Shown: positions 16,073-23,933 of the stretch, in pieces
Layout of the letters: every line of letters begins with the position of its first letter
Numbering within the stretch: position 1 is the stretch's first letter
Source: Rhodothermales bacterium
Lineage (GTDB): Bacteria; Bacteroidota; Rhodothermia; Rhodothermales; UBA10348
Assembly (NCBI GenBank): GCA_017643395.1
Contig: JAEPNP010000001.1
Location: 1,549,001 to 1,613,000 of the forward strand
DNA: 64,000 nt
Direction: 5' to 3'
Notes under the pieces: model-generated
What the model was told of the DNA's origin: nothing
What the model saw: only the letters and a program-made list of their open reading frames with translations
Databases searched by the model: none
Program-made: the position numbers and the translations under genes

Positions 16073-18462
16073 TTCACATACGTGTCCATCCAGTCAACAA
16101 AACGGGCCCACATATCGAGTTTGTGCTCAATGGCACGCGGCGTATGGGACTCGTATGGGTACTCATACAGGACGGCAGTCTTCCCGTGTTCAGTCAATGC
16201 GTGAATCATTCGCCTAGACTGTACGGGAAACGTGCCGGTGTTGTTGTCGTCGCCGCCATGGTAGAGCAGCAGCGGCGTATCGATCTGGTCTGCCCTGAAG
16301 AAGGGCGACATTTCGATGTACGTGTGCGGGGCTTCCCAGATGGTTCGACGTTCGGCCTGGAAGCCGCTCGGCGTCAGGGACCGGTTATAGGCCCCATCGC
16401 CCGCGATGCCTGCCTTGAAGAATGGTGCGTTGGCCAGAATGTTGGCTGTGGCGAACGCGCCGTAGCTGTGGCCTCCGTGGCCGATTCGGTCGATGTCGAC
16501 GACTCCCAGTCCGTCTACCGCCCGGATGGCGGCGTACATGGCGTCCACAAGACTGCCGATGTACGTGTCGTTGTAGTTCTCGCCGACGATGGGAATGTCC
16601 GGATACACCAGGGCGTAGCCGGCTTTCAGCCAGAGGTCACTCCAGCGCAGCCAACTCATGTGGGTGAATGCGTTGTGGTTTCTCCTTCGGATGGCGGCGT
16701 GCTCATAGCCTTCGGCCGTCGTGTACTCGCGCGGATACGTCCAAAAGATGGCCGGGACCCTGGTGCCAGGCTCATAATCCACCGGCAGGCTGACCCGGCC
16801 CTGCACCTGCAAGCCGTCACGGCGCTCAAAGGAGAAGTCGATGCGCTCTGCGGCGGTCACTTCGGGGAAGGGGTCCTCATTCGCGGTGAGCTGGATCCAG
16901 CGCTCGCCTTCGACGAGATAGGTCTGGGGGTAGAGGGTGACGGATTCCCGCTGCACCAGCAAACGGGACATGTCGTCGTCCAGCGCTGCCAGGGGGCGGT
17001 CCCACGACGTGCGGGTTCCCTCGAACACGCGGGTGGATTCACCATCGAGCACGATCCGGTCGATGAACGGTTGCGGTTTGAACTCGGCATTGTATCCGGG
17101 TCCCTGCAGGAATGCAGCAGAGCCGTCCGAACTGAGCACGGCGTATTCGATGCCGTTGCCCGTGCGCCGGGTGACCAGGTCTCCGGGGAGCGAGGTAGGG
17201 TCGTCCGTTTCGTGGAAGTCGACGAGCATGTGCCGGGCATGCGGGTCCCCCCGCCACCACGCCACGCCGGACTTGCCGCCTTGCCGGACCTCCGCAAAGA
17301 CGGTCTGGCCGTCCCTGCTCAGAGAGGCGCTGCTGATGCGGCCCTGAGAGTCGGCCAGGGTGTCGGCAGCAGTAAGATCCCAGGGCGCGGCCGCTCGGCG
17401 CACCGTGTCCGGGCCATCGTCCGAGTTCTGAAGGAACAGCAGTCCTGAGCCGTCGGGGGCCCAGGAAAAGTCCCTGGGCTCGTTTCCACCGTTACCGCCT
17501 CCGCCTTCCCGCAACGGTTGGTACGACAGTTCCCTCTCTTCACCCGTGGTGAGGTTGAGCAGTACGGTCCGTCTCGGAAATCCACGGTAGCTGGTCCGGT
17601 AGCTGAACGGTCGTTCGATGCGGGAGGCAATAGCCCAGGCGCCGTCCGGACTGACGCGCACCGATTCCCACATGGACGCGGAGCCAACTTCTCGTACCCG
17701 ACCGCGAGCGTCGACCGCAGCGAGTTGAGAAGTGGTGTAGTGCTCAAAAAGGGCCTCTTCCCACGGGTCTTCCAGCAGGTTGGGCCAGGTTCGAGATGAG
17801 GTCGGTTCCGTCCGCGTCCGGCGCACGATCGGACCGGAGGGAACAGGATTCCAGGCCGGCTCCGGACCCCGGTCCTCCGGCACGAACAGCGTCACCACGG
17901 AGCCGTCGGGCAGCCACTGAACCATGCGGGAAACCGTGCTTCGAGCGCCTACGGTGGCCAGCACACGGCGCGAGGACATGGAGCGCGCCCTTCCGGTTGC
18001 GGCATCGGCGGTCCAGAGTTCGGTGTGGTTCGGCAGGTGGGCGAGAAACGCGATGCGGTTGCCGTCGGGCGACCAGACCATGTCGGACACAAAGGTGCCC
18101 TCGGGCAGCGTAACGGGGCGCATGGTCCCGGAGTCGAGGTCAAAAAACGACAGGCCGTTGGTGCCCCATGTCTCCAGGTGCCAGATCCGGTCGGTGGCCG
18201 GTCTAAGCTCCAGCTCGCCCAGCCGGTAGGTCTTCCGGGACATGCGATCCAGCGTCGACAGCTCGGTCTGGCGGGGCACCAGCACGTGGCGTGCGTTCGG
18301 GCTGACATTGCTCAGAGAGACGTAGTTCTTGTCGGTCTGCAGGGCCCGTGCGATGGACTCCGGAGGCTGGACATAAACCGCGTGATCCGGGTTTTCGGTG
18401 GGGTGGTCCTGGGCGACGGCCGGCGTCGTCAGCAGGAGTGCGGCGAAGAGGAGGAAGCGCAT
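16069..18462 (-). CDS. Secreted S9-family prolyl-oligopeptidase-like peptidase (S9D, glutamyl-endopeptidase type)
   Basis: The 797-residue protein has a signal peptide ([19 protein letters not shown]). A beta-propeller of [10 protein letters not shown] / [10 protein letters not shown] type blades follows, then a C-terminal alpha/beta-hydrolase. The nucleophile is Ser666 in [14 protein letters not shown], the acid lies in YHGGDDNN, and the histidine in [12 protein letters not shown]. The HSYGAF form and overall length fit S9D glutamyl endopeptidases. It probably cleaves oligopeptides in the periplasm. It heads the operon with the ABC exporter and is divergent from blaI across a 125-bp region containing the dyad at 18521-18578. 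A BlaI-controlled role in clearing toxic or signal peptides is inferred. Confidence 0.9.
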   Translation of the reverse strand: MRFLLFAALLLTTPAVAQDHPTENPDHAVYVQPPESIARALQTDKNYVSLSNVSPNARHVLVPRQTELSTLDRMSRKTYRLGELELRPATDRIWHLETWGTNGLSFFDLDSGTMRPVTLPEGTFVSDMVWSPDGNRIAFLAHLPNHTELWTADAATGRARSMSSRRVLATVGARSTVSRMVQWLPDGSVVTLFVPEDRGPEPAWNPVPSGPIVRRTRTEPTSSRTWPNLLEDPWEEALFEHYTTSQLAAVDARGRVREVGSASMWESVRVSPDGAWAIASRIERPFSYRTSYRGFPRRTVLLNLTTGEERELSYQPLREGGGGNGGNEPRDFSWAPDGSGLLFLQNSDDGPDTVRRAAAPWDLTAADTLADSQGRISSASLSRDGQTVFAEVRQGGKSGVAWWRGDPHARHMLVDFHETDDPTSLPGDLVTRRTGNGIEYAVLSSDGSAAFLQGPGYNAEFKPQPFIDRIVLDGESTRVFEGTRTSWDRPLAALDDDMSRLLVQRESVTLYPQTYLVEGERWIQLTANEDPFPEVTAAERIDFSFERRDGLQVQGRVSLPVDYEPGTRVPAIFWTYPREYTTAEGYEHAAIRRRNHNAFTHMSWLRWSDLWLKAGYALVYPDIPIVGENYNDTYIGSLVDAMYAAIRAVDGLGVVDIDRIGHGGHSYGAFATANILANAPFFKAGIAGDGAYNRSLTPSGFQAERRTIWEAPHTYIEMSPFFRADQIDTPLLLYHGGDDNNTGTFPVQSRRMIHALTEHGKTAVLYEYPYESHTPRAIEHKLDMWARFVDWMDTYVK

Positions 18463-18520
18463 GCAGCTCAGCAGGAACGATGTGGGGCGGCAGTATACAG
18501 GCGCGCGTCGTGCATATCTT

Positions 18521-18578
18521 TTAATTCATTAGTTGCAACAATCGGCAAAACGGTCGTATAGTTGCGCTAAAGAATTAA
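18521..18578 (+). promoter_or_regulatory. Candidate BlaI operator and promoter in the divergent region
   Basis: TTAATTCATTAGTTGCAAC (18521-18539) is followed 21 bp later by GTTGCGCTAAAGAATTAA (18561-18578). The second is its near-perfect inverted copy, with one gap. The element TATAGTTG (18557-18564) resembles the Bacteroidota -7 box TAnnTTTG, with a TTG-containing segment about 20 bp upstream. The dyad would overlap the blaI promoter and lies 59 bp from the peptidase start on the other strand, so a dimeric repressor here could control both operons. Confidence 0.55.
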
Positions 18579-18587
18579 GAGTTGCTG

Positions 18588-18986
18588 ATGGCACGCTCGA
18601 AATCACCGACCCTGACCGACGCTGAACTTCGCCTCATGCGCGTTCTGTGGCGCAGAGGTCCGTCTACCGTCGCCGAAGTCACCGATGCACTGAAAGGAGA
18701 CGACAAGGTGGCCTATTCCACGGTTCAGACCACCATGCGCATCCTCGAAGAGAAGGGCTATCTGACCCACCACAAGGAGGGACGTGCGTTCGTGTACTCC
18801 GCGCAGGTAGGCGCCGGACAGGCTCGCCAAAGCGCATTGCGCTACGTGCTGGATCGCTTCTTCAACAACTCCCCCGAACTCCTGCTCATGAATGTCATCG
18901 AGTCCGAGGAAATCGACCTGGAGAACGCCGAACAGATTCGGGATCTCCTGCGAGCCTCCGGCCTGGATGAGGAGGTATCCTCATGA
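18588..18986 (+). CDS. BlaI/MecI/CopY-family transcriptional repressor
   Basis: The 132-residue protein is a full-length BlaI homologue. The N-terminal winged helix starts LTDAELRLMRVLWRRGPSTVAEV, with the recognition region YSTVQTTMRILEEKGYLTHHKEGRAFVY; a C-terminal dimerisation and cleavage region follows. BlaI repressors are inactivated by proteolysis initiated by an M56 (BlaR1) partner, and that partner is encoded directly downstream with an ATGA overlap. The ATG at 18588 is used; a TTG two codons before is less likely. It probably binds the dyad at 18521-18578. No beta-lactamase gene of class A is adjacent, so the regulon is something else. Confidence 0.93.
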   Translation: MARSKSPTLTDAELRLMRVLWRRGPSTVAEVTDALKGDDKVAYSTVQTTMRILEEKGYLTHHKEGRAFVYSAQVGAGQARQSALRYVLDRFFNNSPELLLMNVIESEEIDLENAEQIRDLLRASGLDEEVSS

Positions 18987-20788
18987 CGTTGCACCAACTG
19001 GCCTCCGGACTGGCGGAGGTTCTCGGCCACGGACTGTGGGCTTCTGTACTCATTGTCGGACTCGCCGCTCTTGCGGTGCGCGTGCTCGATACGCGCGGTC
19101 GCTCGAATGCCACGACGCGACATACCATCTGGACGGCCGCCCTGGCCGGTGTGTTGCTGCTGCATCTGGCGCTGGCTTCGCCCTGGCGCGCGGTTGACGG
19201 GGTAGAGACGTGGTCCGTTCCGGAAACGCAGGTAGCGGAGATCCTGCCCTCGACCGATGTTCTTCCGGAAGTGCTTCCGGCAGTTCAGGTCCCCGAGGGA
19301 CTGACTCTTCCTCAGATCGCGGGGCCGGTGCTTCTGGCTCTCGGTGTGGTCTGGCTTCTCGGTGCCTTGCTCGCCCTGGCCCGCATTGTGCAGGCCGTGC
19401 GATCGGTCCGTCGCCTAAAGCGCGGTGCGAGCGCGTTGCCGGAAGACCTGACGGATTGGCTGCAGGCCCGCATGCCGGGTGGCACGCGTCCTGTTCAATT
19501 TTCCACGGCGGCCGTGGCCTCGCCGGTTGCCACGGGCTACCGGAACCCCATGGTGCTTCTGCCCCCGGGGTTGCTCAGCAAGGCGGACCGGGAGACGCTG
19601 CTACAGGTGGCCCTGCATGAGGCTGCCCACATTCACCGGCGCGACGACTGGGCACTGCTCTTTCAGCGGGTGACCGAAGCGGTGCTGTGGTTCAACCCGG
19701 CGGTGAGGGCACTGGGCCGCTGGATGCAGAGCGAACGGGAGGCCGCCTGCGACGAGTGGGTGGTTACCCGCACGGGGCGGACGGGCGACTACGTGCGCTC
19801 GCTGAGTCGCATGGTGGAGTTGCGTCTCCTGGGCGGCGACCTCATGACCGCTCCGGGACTTGCAGCCCGCGAAAGCGACATCGTCAAGCGGGTGCGGCGC
19901 CTGCTGGAGGACGGGGCGACCGTTTCTGCGAATGCCATGAAGGGTCGAACCGGCGTGGCCGTCGCGATCATCGCCCTTGTGGTTGCGCTCTCTGTGCTCA
20001 AGGCGCCGGCCCTGAGCATCGTGTGGAATAGTGACTCCGATCCCGAGGTCACGCCGGTGGCGCTTGTGGCAGACAGCCCCCTGGCACCGCTGCCGCCGCT
20101 TGCTCCGCTGCCACCCCTGGCGCCCATTCCGGATGCCCCGGCCGAGCCGCCTGAACCGGCGGAGGTCCCCGCGGCTCCGGAGCCCGTGGAGCACCCGGAG
20201 CCCCCGGTAGCCCCTGATGTTGCCGAGGATCCGGCCCTGCCGGCCGATGCTCCAGGCGTCCCGCTTCAGGTCATCGAGCCGCTCGCTTCGTCGGCGCCGC
20301 TTGTCGTGATTGACCTGGCCCCGCCTTCGATGGCCACGGCTCCGGCTATGCCCGATCAGTTGGAAGAAGGTGGGTTTTCGCAAGACCTGACCGTCAAGGG
20401 ATGGCTCCGGCTGTTGCGTGTGGCCAAGGGCATCCCGTCCAGCGGGGATCGGGCTCGTCTGCTGCTGGACGCGACCAGCAAGATTCCGGCCAATGCCGAA
20501 GTCCACAAAGCACTCATCGACGCAGCGGCCTCCATTCCTTCCACCGGGGATCGTGCCCGCGTGCTGCACGCCTACAATCGCAATGTGGACCCGGCCTCCG
20601 CGCAGTACCTCGACCTCATCAGCGCGGCGCGCACCATTTCGTCCTCCGGTGACCGGGCCAACCTGCTGATAGCCATCATCAATCGGGCTCCTCGCAACGA
20701 GGCCATCGAAGAGGCGCTGATTGACGCGGCCGAGTCCGTTCCATCCACCAGTTCCCGGGAGCGTGTCCTGCGCGCCCTCATCCGATAG
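18983..20788 (+). CDS. BlaR1-like M56 membrane metallopeptidase with C-terminal SSGD repeats
   Basis: The 601-residue protein has the M56 layout: membrane helices near residues 19-35, 51-66 and 112-133, a cytoplasmic zinc-peptidase domain with HEAAH (212-216) and REAACDEW (252-259), and a fourth helix at 322-340. The sensor part is not penicillin-binding. A proline/alanine-rich linker (about 365-425) leads to four copies of a 34-residue helical repeat, (I/V)PS(S/T)GDRARVL, with key positions at 489, 523, 557 and 591, exactly 34 apart. The fourth copy lacks the Asp. The protease would destroy BlaI on signal. The start overlaps the blaI stop (ATGA) and follows GGAGG. Confidence 0.93.
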   Translation: MTLHQLASGLAEVLGHGLWASVLIVGLAALAVRVLDTRGRSNATTRHTIWTAALAGVLLLHLALASPWRAVDGVETWSVPETQVAEILPSTDVLPEVLPAVQVPEGLTLPQIAGPVLLALGVVWLLGALLALARIVQAVRSVRRLKRGASALPEDLTDWLQARMPGGTRPVQFSTAAVASPVATGYRNPMVLLPPGLLSKADRETLLQVALHEAAHIHRRDDWALLFQRVTEAVLWFNPAVRALGRWMQSEREAACDEWVVTRTGRTGDYVRSLSRMVELRLLGGDLMTAPGLAARESDIVKRVRRLLEDGATVSANAMKGRTGVAVAIIALVVALSVLKAPALSIVWNSDSDPEVTPVALVADSPLAPLPPLAPLPPLAPIPDAPAEPPEPAEVPAAPEPVEHPEPPVAPDVAEDPALPADAPGVPLQVIEPLASSAPLVVIDLAPPSMATAPAMPDQLEEGGFSQDLTVKGWLRLLRVAKGIPSSGDRARLLLDATSKIPANAEVHKALIDAAASIPSTGDRARVLHAYNRNVDPASAQYLDLISAARTISSSGDRANLLIAIINRAPRNEAIEEALIDAAESVPSTSSRERVLRALIR

Positions 20789-20793
20789 GTCCC

Positions 20794-21987
20794 ATGCGAG
20801 TCGTTCGAATTGCCACTGTCTGCCTGCTGGCCCTGCTGGTCGCCGCTCCGGCTTCCGCCCAGTCGGACCGCAAGATGAACTGGAGAATGACCCACGACCA
20901 TGTGGACTTCTCGGTGCGCATGGATGGTGAGGTCGAGTTTGCTTCCGACTATCGTTCGGTCACGCGCATGTCGCGGGATGCCTACCTGCGCATCCGAAAG
21001 GAAGAGCGACGTCGCGACTGGCGCCTGGACGTAGAGCGGGAGGGATCCACCATCGTGTACGACTTCCGTCGCAACGGCGATCGGATTCCGGCTGCGCAGG
21101 CTACCGAAGAAATCGGCGACCTGATCCTCTGGGTCGTGCGGGAGACGGGCATTGACGCAGAGCGTCGTGTGCGGCAATTGCTAGCCGACGGTGGTGCCGA
21201 TCTGGTTTTTGACGAGATCGAGATCATTCAGTCCAGCAGCAGCTCACGACGCTACCTTCAGCACCTTGTAAATCTGGGTGACCTGGAGGAGTCGGAACTG
21301 GTCCGGGCAGCGGTCCTCGCGGAGGACGAAATCCCGTCCAGCGGAGACCGGGCGCGCTTTCTGATCAACACCGTGGATCATTTTGCGGGTCATGTCCGGG
21401 CGGAAGCGGCGTGGAGCAAGACTGCCGGTTCGGTGCCTTCCTCCGGGGATCGCGCGCGCACGCTGATGGCGGGCCTCGAGGCCGAACTGGACGCGACCCA
21501 CATACTGACCGCCGCGAAAAGCATCCCGTCTTCGGGTGACAAGTCCCGCGTGCTCTTGCGGGCCATTGGCAAGGAGATGGCTCCGGCTGACATGGTGCTT
21601 CTGCTCCAGGCAGCGACTTCCGTATCGTCCTCGGGGGACCGAAGCCGGGTCCTGATAGCCGCGGCACCCCATATGGCTGCCGAAGAGGCAAGCCGAGCGG
21701 CCTATTTCGAGGCCGCGCGTGGCATCCCGAGTTCCGGAGACCGGGCTCGAGTGCTCCTTGCCGTGATTGAGAACGTTGAGCTGGATCAGCCTTCCTGGCT
21801 GGCACTTTTTCAGGCCACAACCAGTATCTCGAGTTCCGGCGACAAGGCCCGTGTACTCATGCGCGCCGTGCCGTTCGTCGAGGGAGAGCGCATGGAAGAG
21901 GCGTTTCTCGAGGCGGCCGAGTCCATTCCGTCCTCGGGAGATCGCACACGGGTGCTGACCGCGCTGGTGCGTGGCGCTCAGCCATAA
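20794..21987 (+). CDS. Secreted protein with seven SSGDR repeats, partner of the BlaR1-like protein
   Basis: The 397-residue protein has a signal peptide (cleavage near APASAQ, residue 23). An N-terminal domain of about 130 residues is rich in beta strands (VDFSVRMDGEVEFASDY). Seven helical repeats carry SSGD(R/K)xRVL, with the Asp at 185, 219, 249, 282, 316, 350 and 383, a spacing of 30-34. A degenerate eighth copy is at about 147-160 (QSSSSSRRYLQHLV). The same repeat makes up the extracytoplasmic tail of the M56 protein encoded 5 bp upstream, so the two probably interact or are parts of one split sensor. Function undescribed as far as I know; co-transcribed with blaI. Confidence 0.85.
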   Translation: MRVVRIATVCLLALLVAAPASAQSDRKMNWRMTHDHVDFSVRMDGEVEFASDYRSVTRMSRDAYLRIRKEERRRDWRLDVEREGSTIVYDFRRNGDRIPAAQATEEIGDLILWVVRETGIDAERRVRQLLADGGADLVFDEIEIIQSSSSSRRYLQHLVNLGDLEESELVRAAVLAEDEIPSSGDRARFLINTVDHFAGHVRAEAAWSKTAGSVPSSGDRARTLMAGLEAELDATHILTAAKSIPSSGDKSRVLLRAIGKEMAPADMVLLLQAATSVSSSGDRSRVLIAAAPHMAAEEASRAAYFEAARGIPSSGDRARVLLAVIENVELDQPSWLALFQATTSISSSGDKARVLMRAVPFVEGERMEEAFLEAAESIPSSGDRTRVLTALVRGAQP

Positions 21988-22038
21988 ACGCATCCGGTCA
22001 AGGCTAGTCCCCGGGCAGTCCGGTGCGTAACCTGCCCC

Positions 22039-23295
22039 GTGGCGCTAACCGAATTTGATCTGGGGCTTCTGAACGGGGACGAGGGTCCTGCCGCGCGCAT
22101 GGCCATGTCCATCCTGCAGCGCATGCTGCCGGTATTCGGGGTCGACTCCTTCATGGATATCGAAGCCGCCCACATAGACTCCACAGTCTACATGGGGGTG
22201 GCCACCATGGAGTACGCCGAGCGGCTTGCGGAGATGGGCGCGCGCGTGCGTGTGCCCTCCACACTGAACGTGACCGGCGTCGACGAGCACGGGTGGCAGG
22301 ACTGGGAGGTCCCGGAAAACGTCGCCCAGAACGCTCTGCGCCAGATGAAGGCCTACGCGTCCATGGGCTGCATCCAGACGTGGACCTGCGCGCCGTACCA
22401 GACCGAGCATCGGCCGACGTTTGGCCAGCAGATTGCAGCCGGAGAATCCAACGTAATCGGCTTTTACAATTCCGTGATCGGGGCCAGGACGGAACGCTAC
22501 CCGGATTTGCTCGACATCTGTGCGGCCATCACGGGCCGCGTGCCTGCTGCGGGGCTGCACCTGGATGAAGGACGACGGGGTACCACCTTGCTCCGCCTCG
22601 ATGCGGTTCCGGTAGCGCTACAGGAAGACCCGGCGTTCTGGCCGGTCCTGGGTCATCTTCTCGGGCGATGGGCTCCGGACGGCATTCCGGTCGTGGACGG
22701 GTTAACCGTAACCCCCAGCGATGACGACCTCAAGGCGGTCTGCGCCGGTGCCGCCAGTTCCGGCGCCATCGCCCTCTTCCACCTGGTCGGGATCACGCCA
22801 GAGGCGCCTTCCACACGCGATGCTTTTCAGGCCCCTCCCCCAGCTGCCAGGCGGGTCAGTCTAGATGATCTGAGGAAGGCCTACCACGAGCTGAGCACCT
22901 CTTCCGGAAGCGCTCTTGACCTGGTGGTGCTGGGCAGTCCACACTTTTCCTACGACGAGTTCCGGGCGCTGGCCGGACTGGTTCAGGGGCGACGCAAGGC
23001 GGATCAGGTGGAGTTTCTGATTACCTGCAGCCGTTCGGTGCGCATGATCGCGGAGGCGGCCGGACTACTGGCTCCCATCCGGGAATTCGGAGCTCGAATA
23101 ACGGTGGACACCTGCCCGTTGACCTCCCCCATGTTGCCCGAGCGCATCAAGCACCTCATGACGAACTCGGCCAAGTACGCGTACTACTCTCCCGGATTGC
23201 TCGGCGTAACCGTCAGCTACGGTCGGCTGTCCGACTGCGTAGAATCCGCAGTTGCGGGCCGTATCGAACGTGAAGAGGGGCTGTGGCGCGCATAG
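22039..23295 (+). CDS. Aconitase X catalytic (large) subunit
   Basis: The 418-residue protein matches the aconitase X catalytic domain (COG1679 type). It opens with LLNGDEGPAARMAMSILQRM, followed by DIEAAHIDSTVY, the SMGCIQTWTCAPYQ and GESNVIGFYNSVIGARTERY stretches, and DTCPLTSPMLP near the end. Cysteines in the CIQTWTC, ITCS and DTCP segments are probable Fe-S ligands by analogy with the family. Characterised bacterial members dehydrate cis-3-hydroxy-L-proline, and archaeal ones dehydrate phosphomevalonate. No proline or mevalonate genes are nearby to decide. It starts at GTG 22039 and overlaps the small subunit by 13 bp. Confidence 0.9.
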   Translation: MALTEFDLGLLNGDEGPAARMAMSILQRMLPVFGVDSFMDIEAAHIDSTVYMGVATMEYAERLAEMGARVRVPSTLNVTGVDEHGWQDWEVPENVAQNALRQMKAYASMGCIQTWTCAPYQTEHRPTFGQQIAAGESNVIGFYNSVIGARTERYPDLLDICAAITGRVPAAGLHLDEGRRGTTLLRLDAVPVALQEDPAFWPVLGHLLGRWAPDGIPVVDGLTVTPSDDDLKAVCAGAASSGAIALFHLVGITPEAPSTRDAFQAPPPAARRVSLDDLRKAYHELSTSSGSALDLVVLGSPHFSYDEFRALAGLVQGRRKADQVEFLITCSRSVRMIAEAAGLLAPIREFGARITVDTCPLTSPMLPERIKHLMTNSAKYAYYSPGLLGVTVSYGRLSDCVESAVAGRIEREEGLWRA

Positions 23296-23708
23296 TCGAG
23301 GGGAAACTGGTGGTGCCGGGCGAGGCTGCGGGAATCACGCTGGCCAGCAGTGAGCCGCTCAGTTTCTGGGGTGGCTACGACCAGGCTTCCGGCGAGATCA
23401 TCGACCGAAGACATCCGCTGTCGGGCGAGTGCGGGGCGGGCCGAATTCTGGTATTGCCTTACACGCGTGGCTCCAGCACATCGACGGCCATCTTGCTGGA
23501 GTCGGTGCGCGCCGGCGTTGCTCCGGCTGCCCTTGTCACCGATCGCGCGGATCTGTTCCTGGCACTCGCTTCCGTGGTGGCGCATGAGATGTACAAGGCA
23601 TCGTTCCCAATTCTGGCGGTTTCGCCGGAGCAGTTTGGCGACATCCCGTCGGGAGTGCGGGCCCGACTGCTGGGAGCCTCGCTACACCTGGAGCCCGTCA
23701 GGTCGTAA
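23283..23708 (+). CDS. Aconitase X swivel-domain (small) subunit, DUF126 type
   Basis: The 141-residue protein is the separate swivel domain that completes aconitase X. It shows LSFWGGYDQASGEIIDRRHPLSG, then GRILVLPYTRGSSTSTAIL, where the conserved GSST serine binds substrate in the family, and a closing P-rich strand. Separate large and small subunits mark this as the type II form. It begins with GTG at 23283 inside the end of the large-subunit gene. Its 3' end overlaps the convergent zinc-ribbon gene by 11 bp. Together the pair forms one [Fe-S] dehydratase in the cytoplasm. Confidence 0.92.
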   Translation: MARIVEGKLVVPGEAAGITLASSEPLSFWGGYDQASGEIIDRRHPLSGECGAGRILVLPYTRGSSTSTAILLESVRAGVAPAALVTDRADLFLALASVVAHEMYKASFPILAVSPEQFGDIPSGVRARLLGASLHLEPVRS

Positions 23709-23907
23709 TGAGGTCGAGGATGTTCTCCAGCCGGGAGTTGGCCGTGCGATACATTTCCGTGTAGCCGCATCGTTGACAGGATACCGTCGAGAACTTCTTG
23801 TTCTCGATGTCAAAGATGGATGCCAATCCGCCGCCCGAGGCGCGAAAGCGATCTGTAGAAAACTCGCTGTGCCTGCATTTGGGGCACTTCCAGTTCGGGT
23901 GATTCAT
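23698..23907 (-). CDS. Small zinc-ribbon protein (nucleic-acid-binding DUF2082 type)
   Basis: The 69-residue protein has two CxxC knuckles, WKCPKCRHSEF and VSCQRCGYTEMY, about 33 residues apart, a zinc-ribbon fold. The end, RTANSRLENILDLI, is typical of the small predicted nucleic-acid-binding Zn-ribbon family. I start it at the ATG 23905-23907, right before MNHPNWKCPKC; longer readings only translate the end of the upstream gene. It is the last gene of an operon with EttA and the kinase-acetyltransferase fusion, which hints at a link to translation or nucleic acids, but this is only context. Confidence 0.8.
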   Translation of the reverse strand: MNHPNWKCPKCRHSEFSTDRFRASGGGLASIFDIENKKFSTVSCQRCGYTEMYRTANSRLENILDLITT

Positions 23908-23933
23908 CTCAGGAGGGTTGAGTTCTGCCCCGT

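Noticed and set aside
18983-20788. True beta-lactam sensor BlaR1
   Set aside because: No penicillin-binding sensor domain follows the last membrane helix; the tail is Pro-rich plus SSGD repeats.
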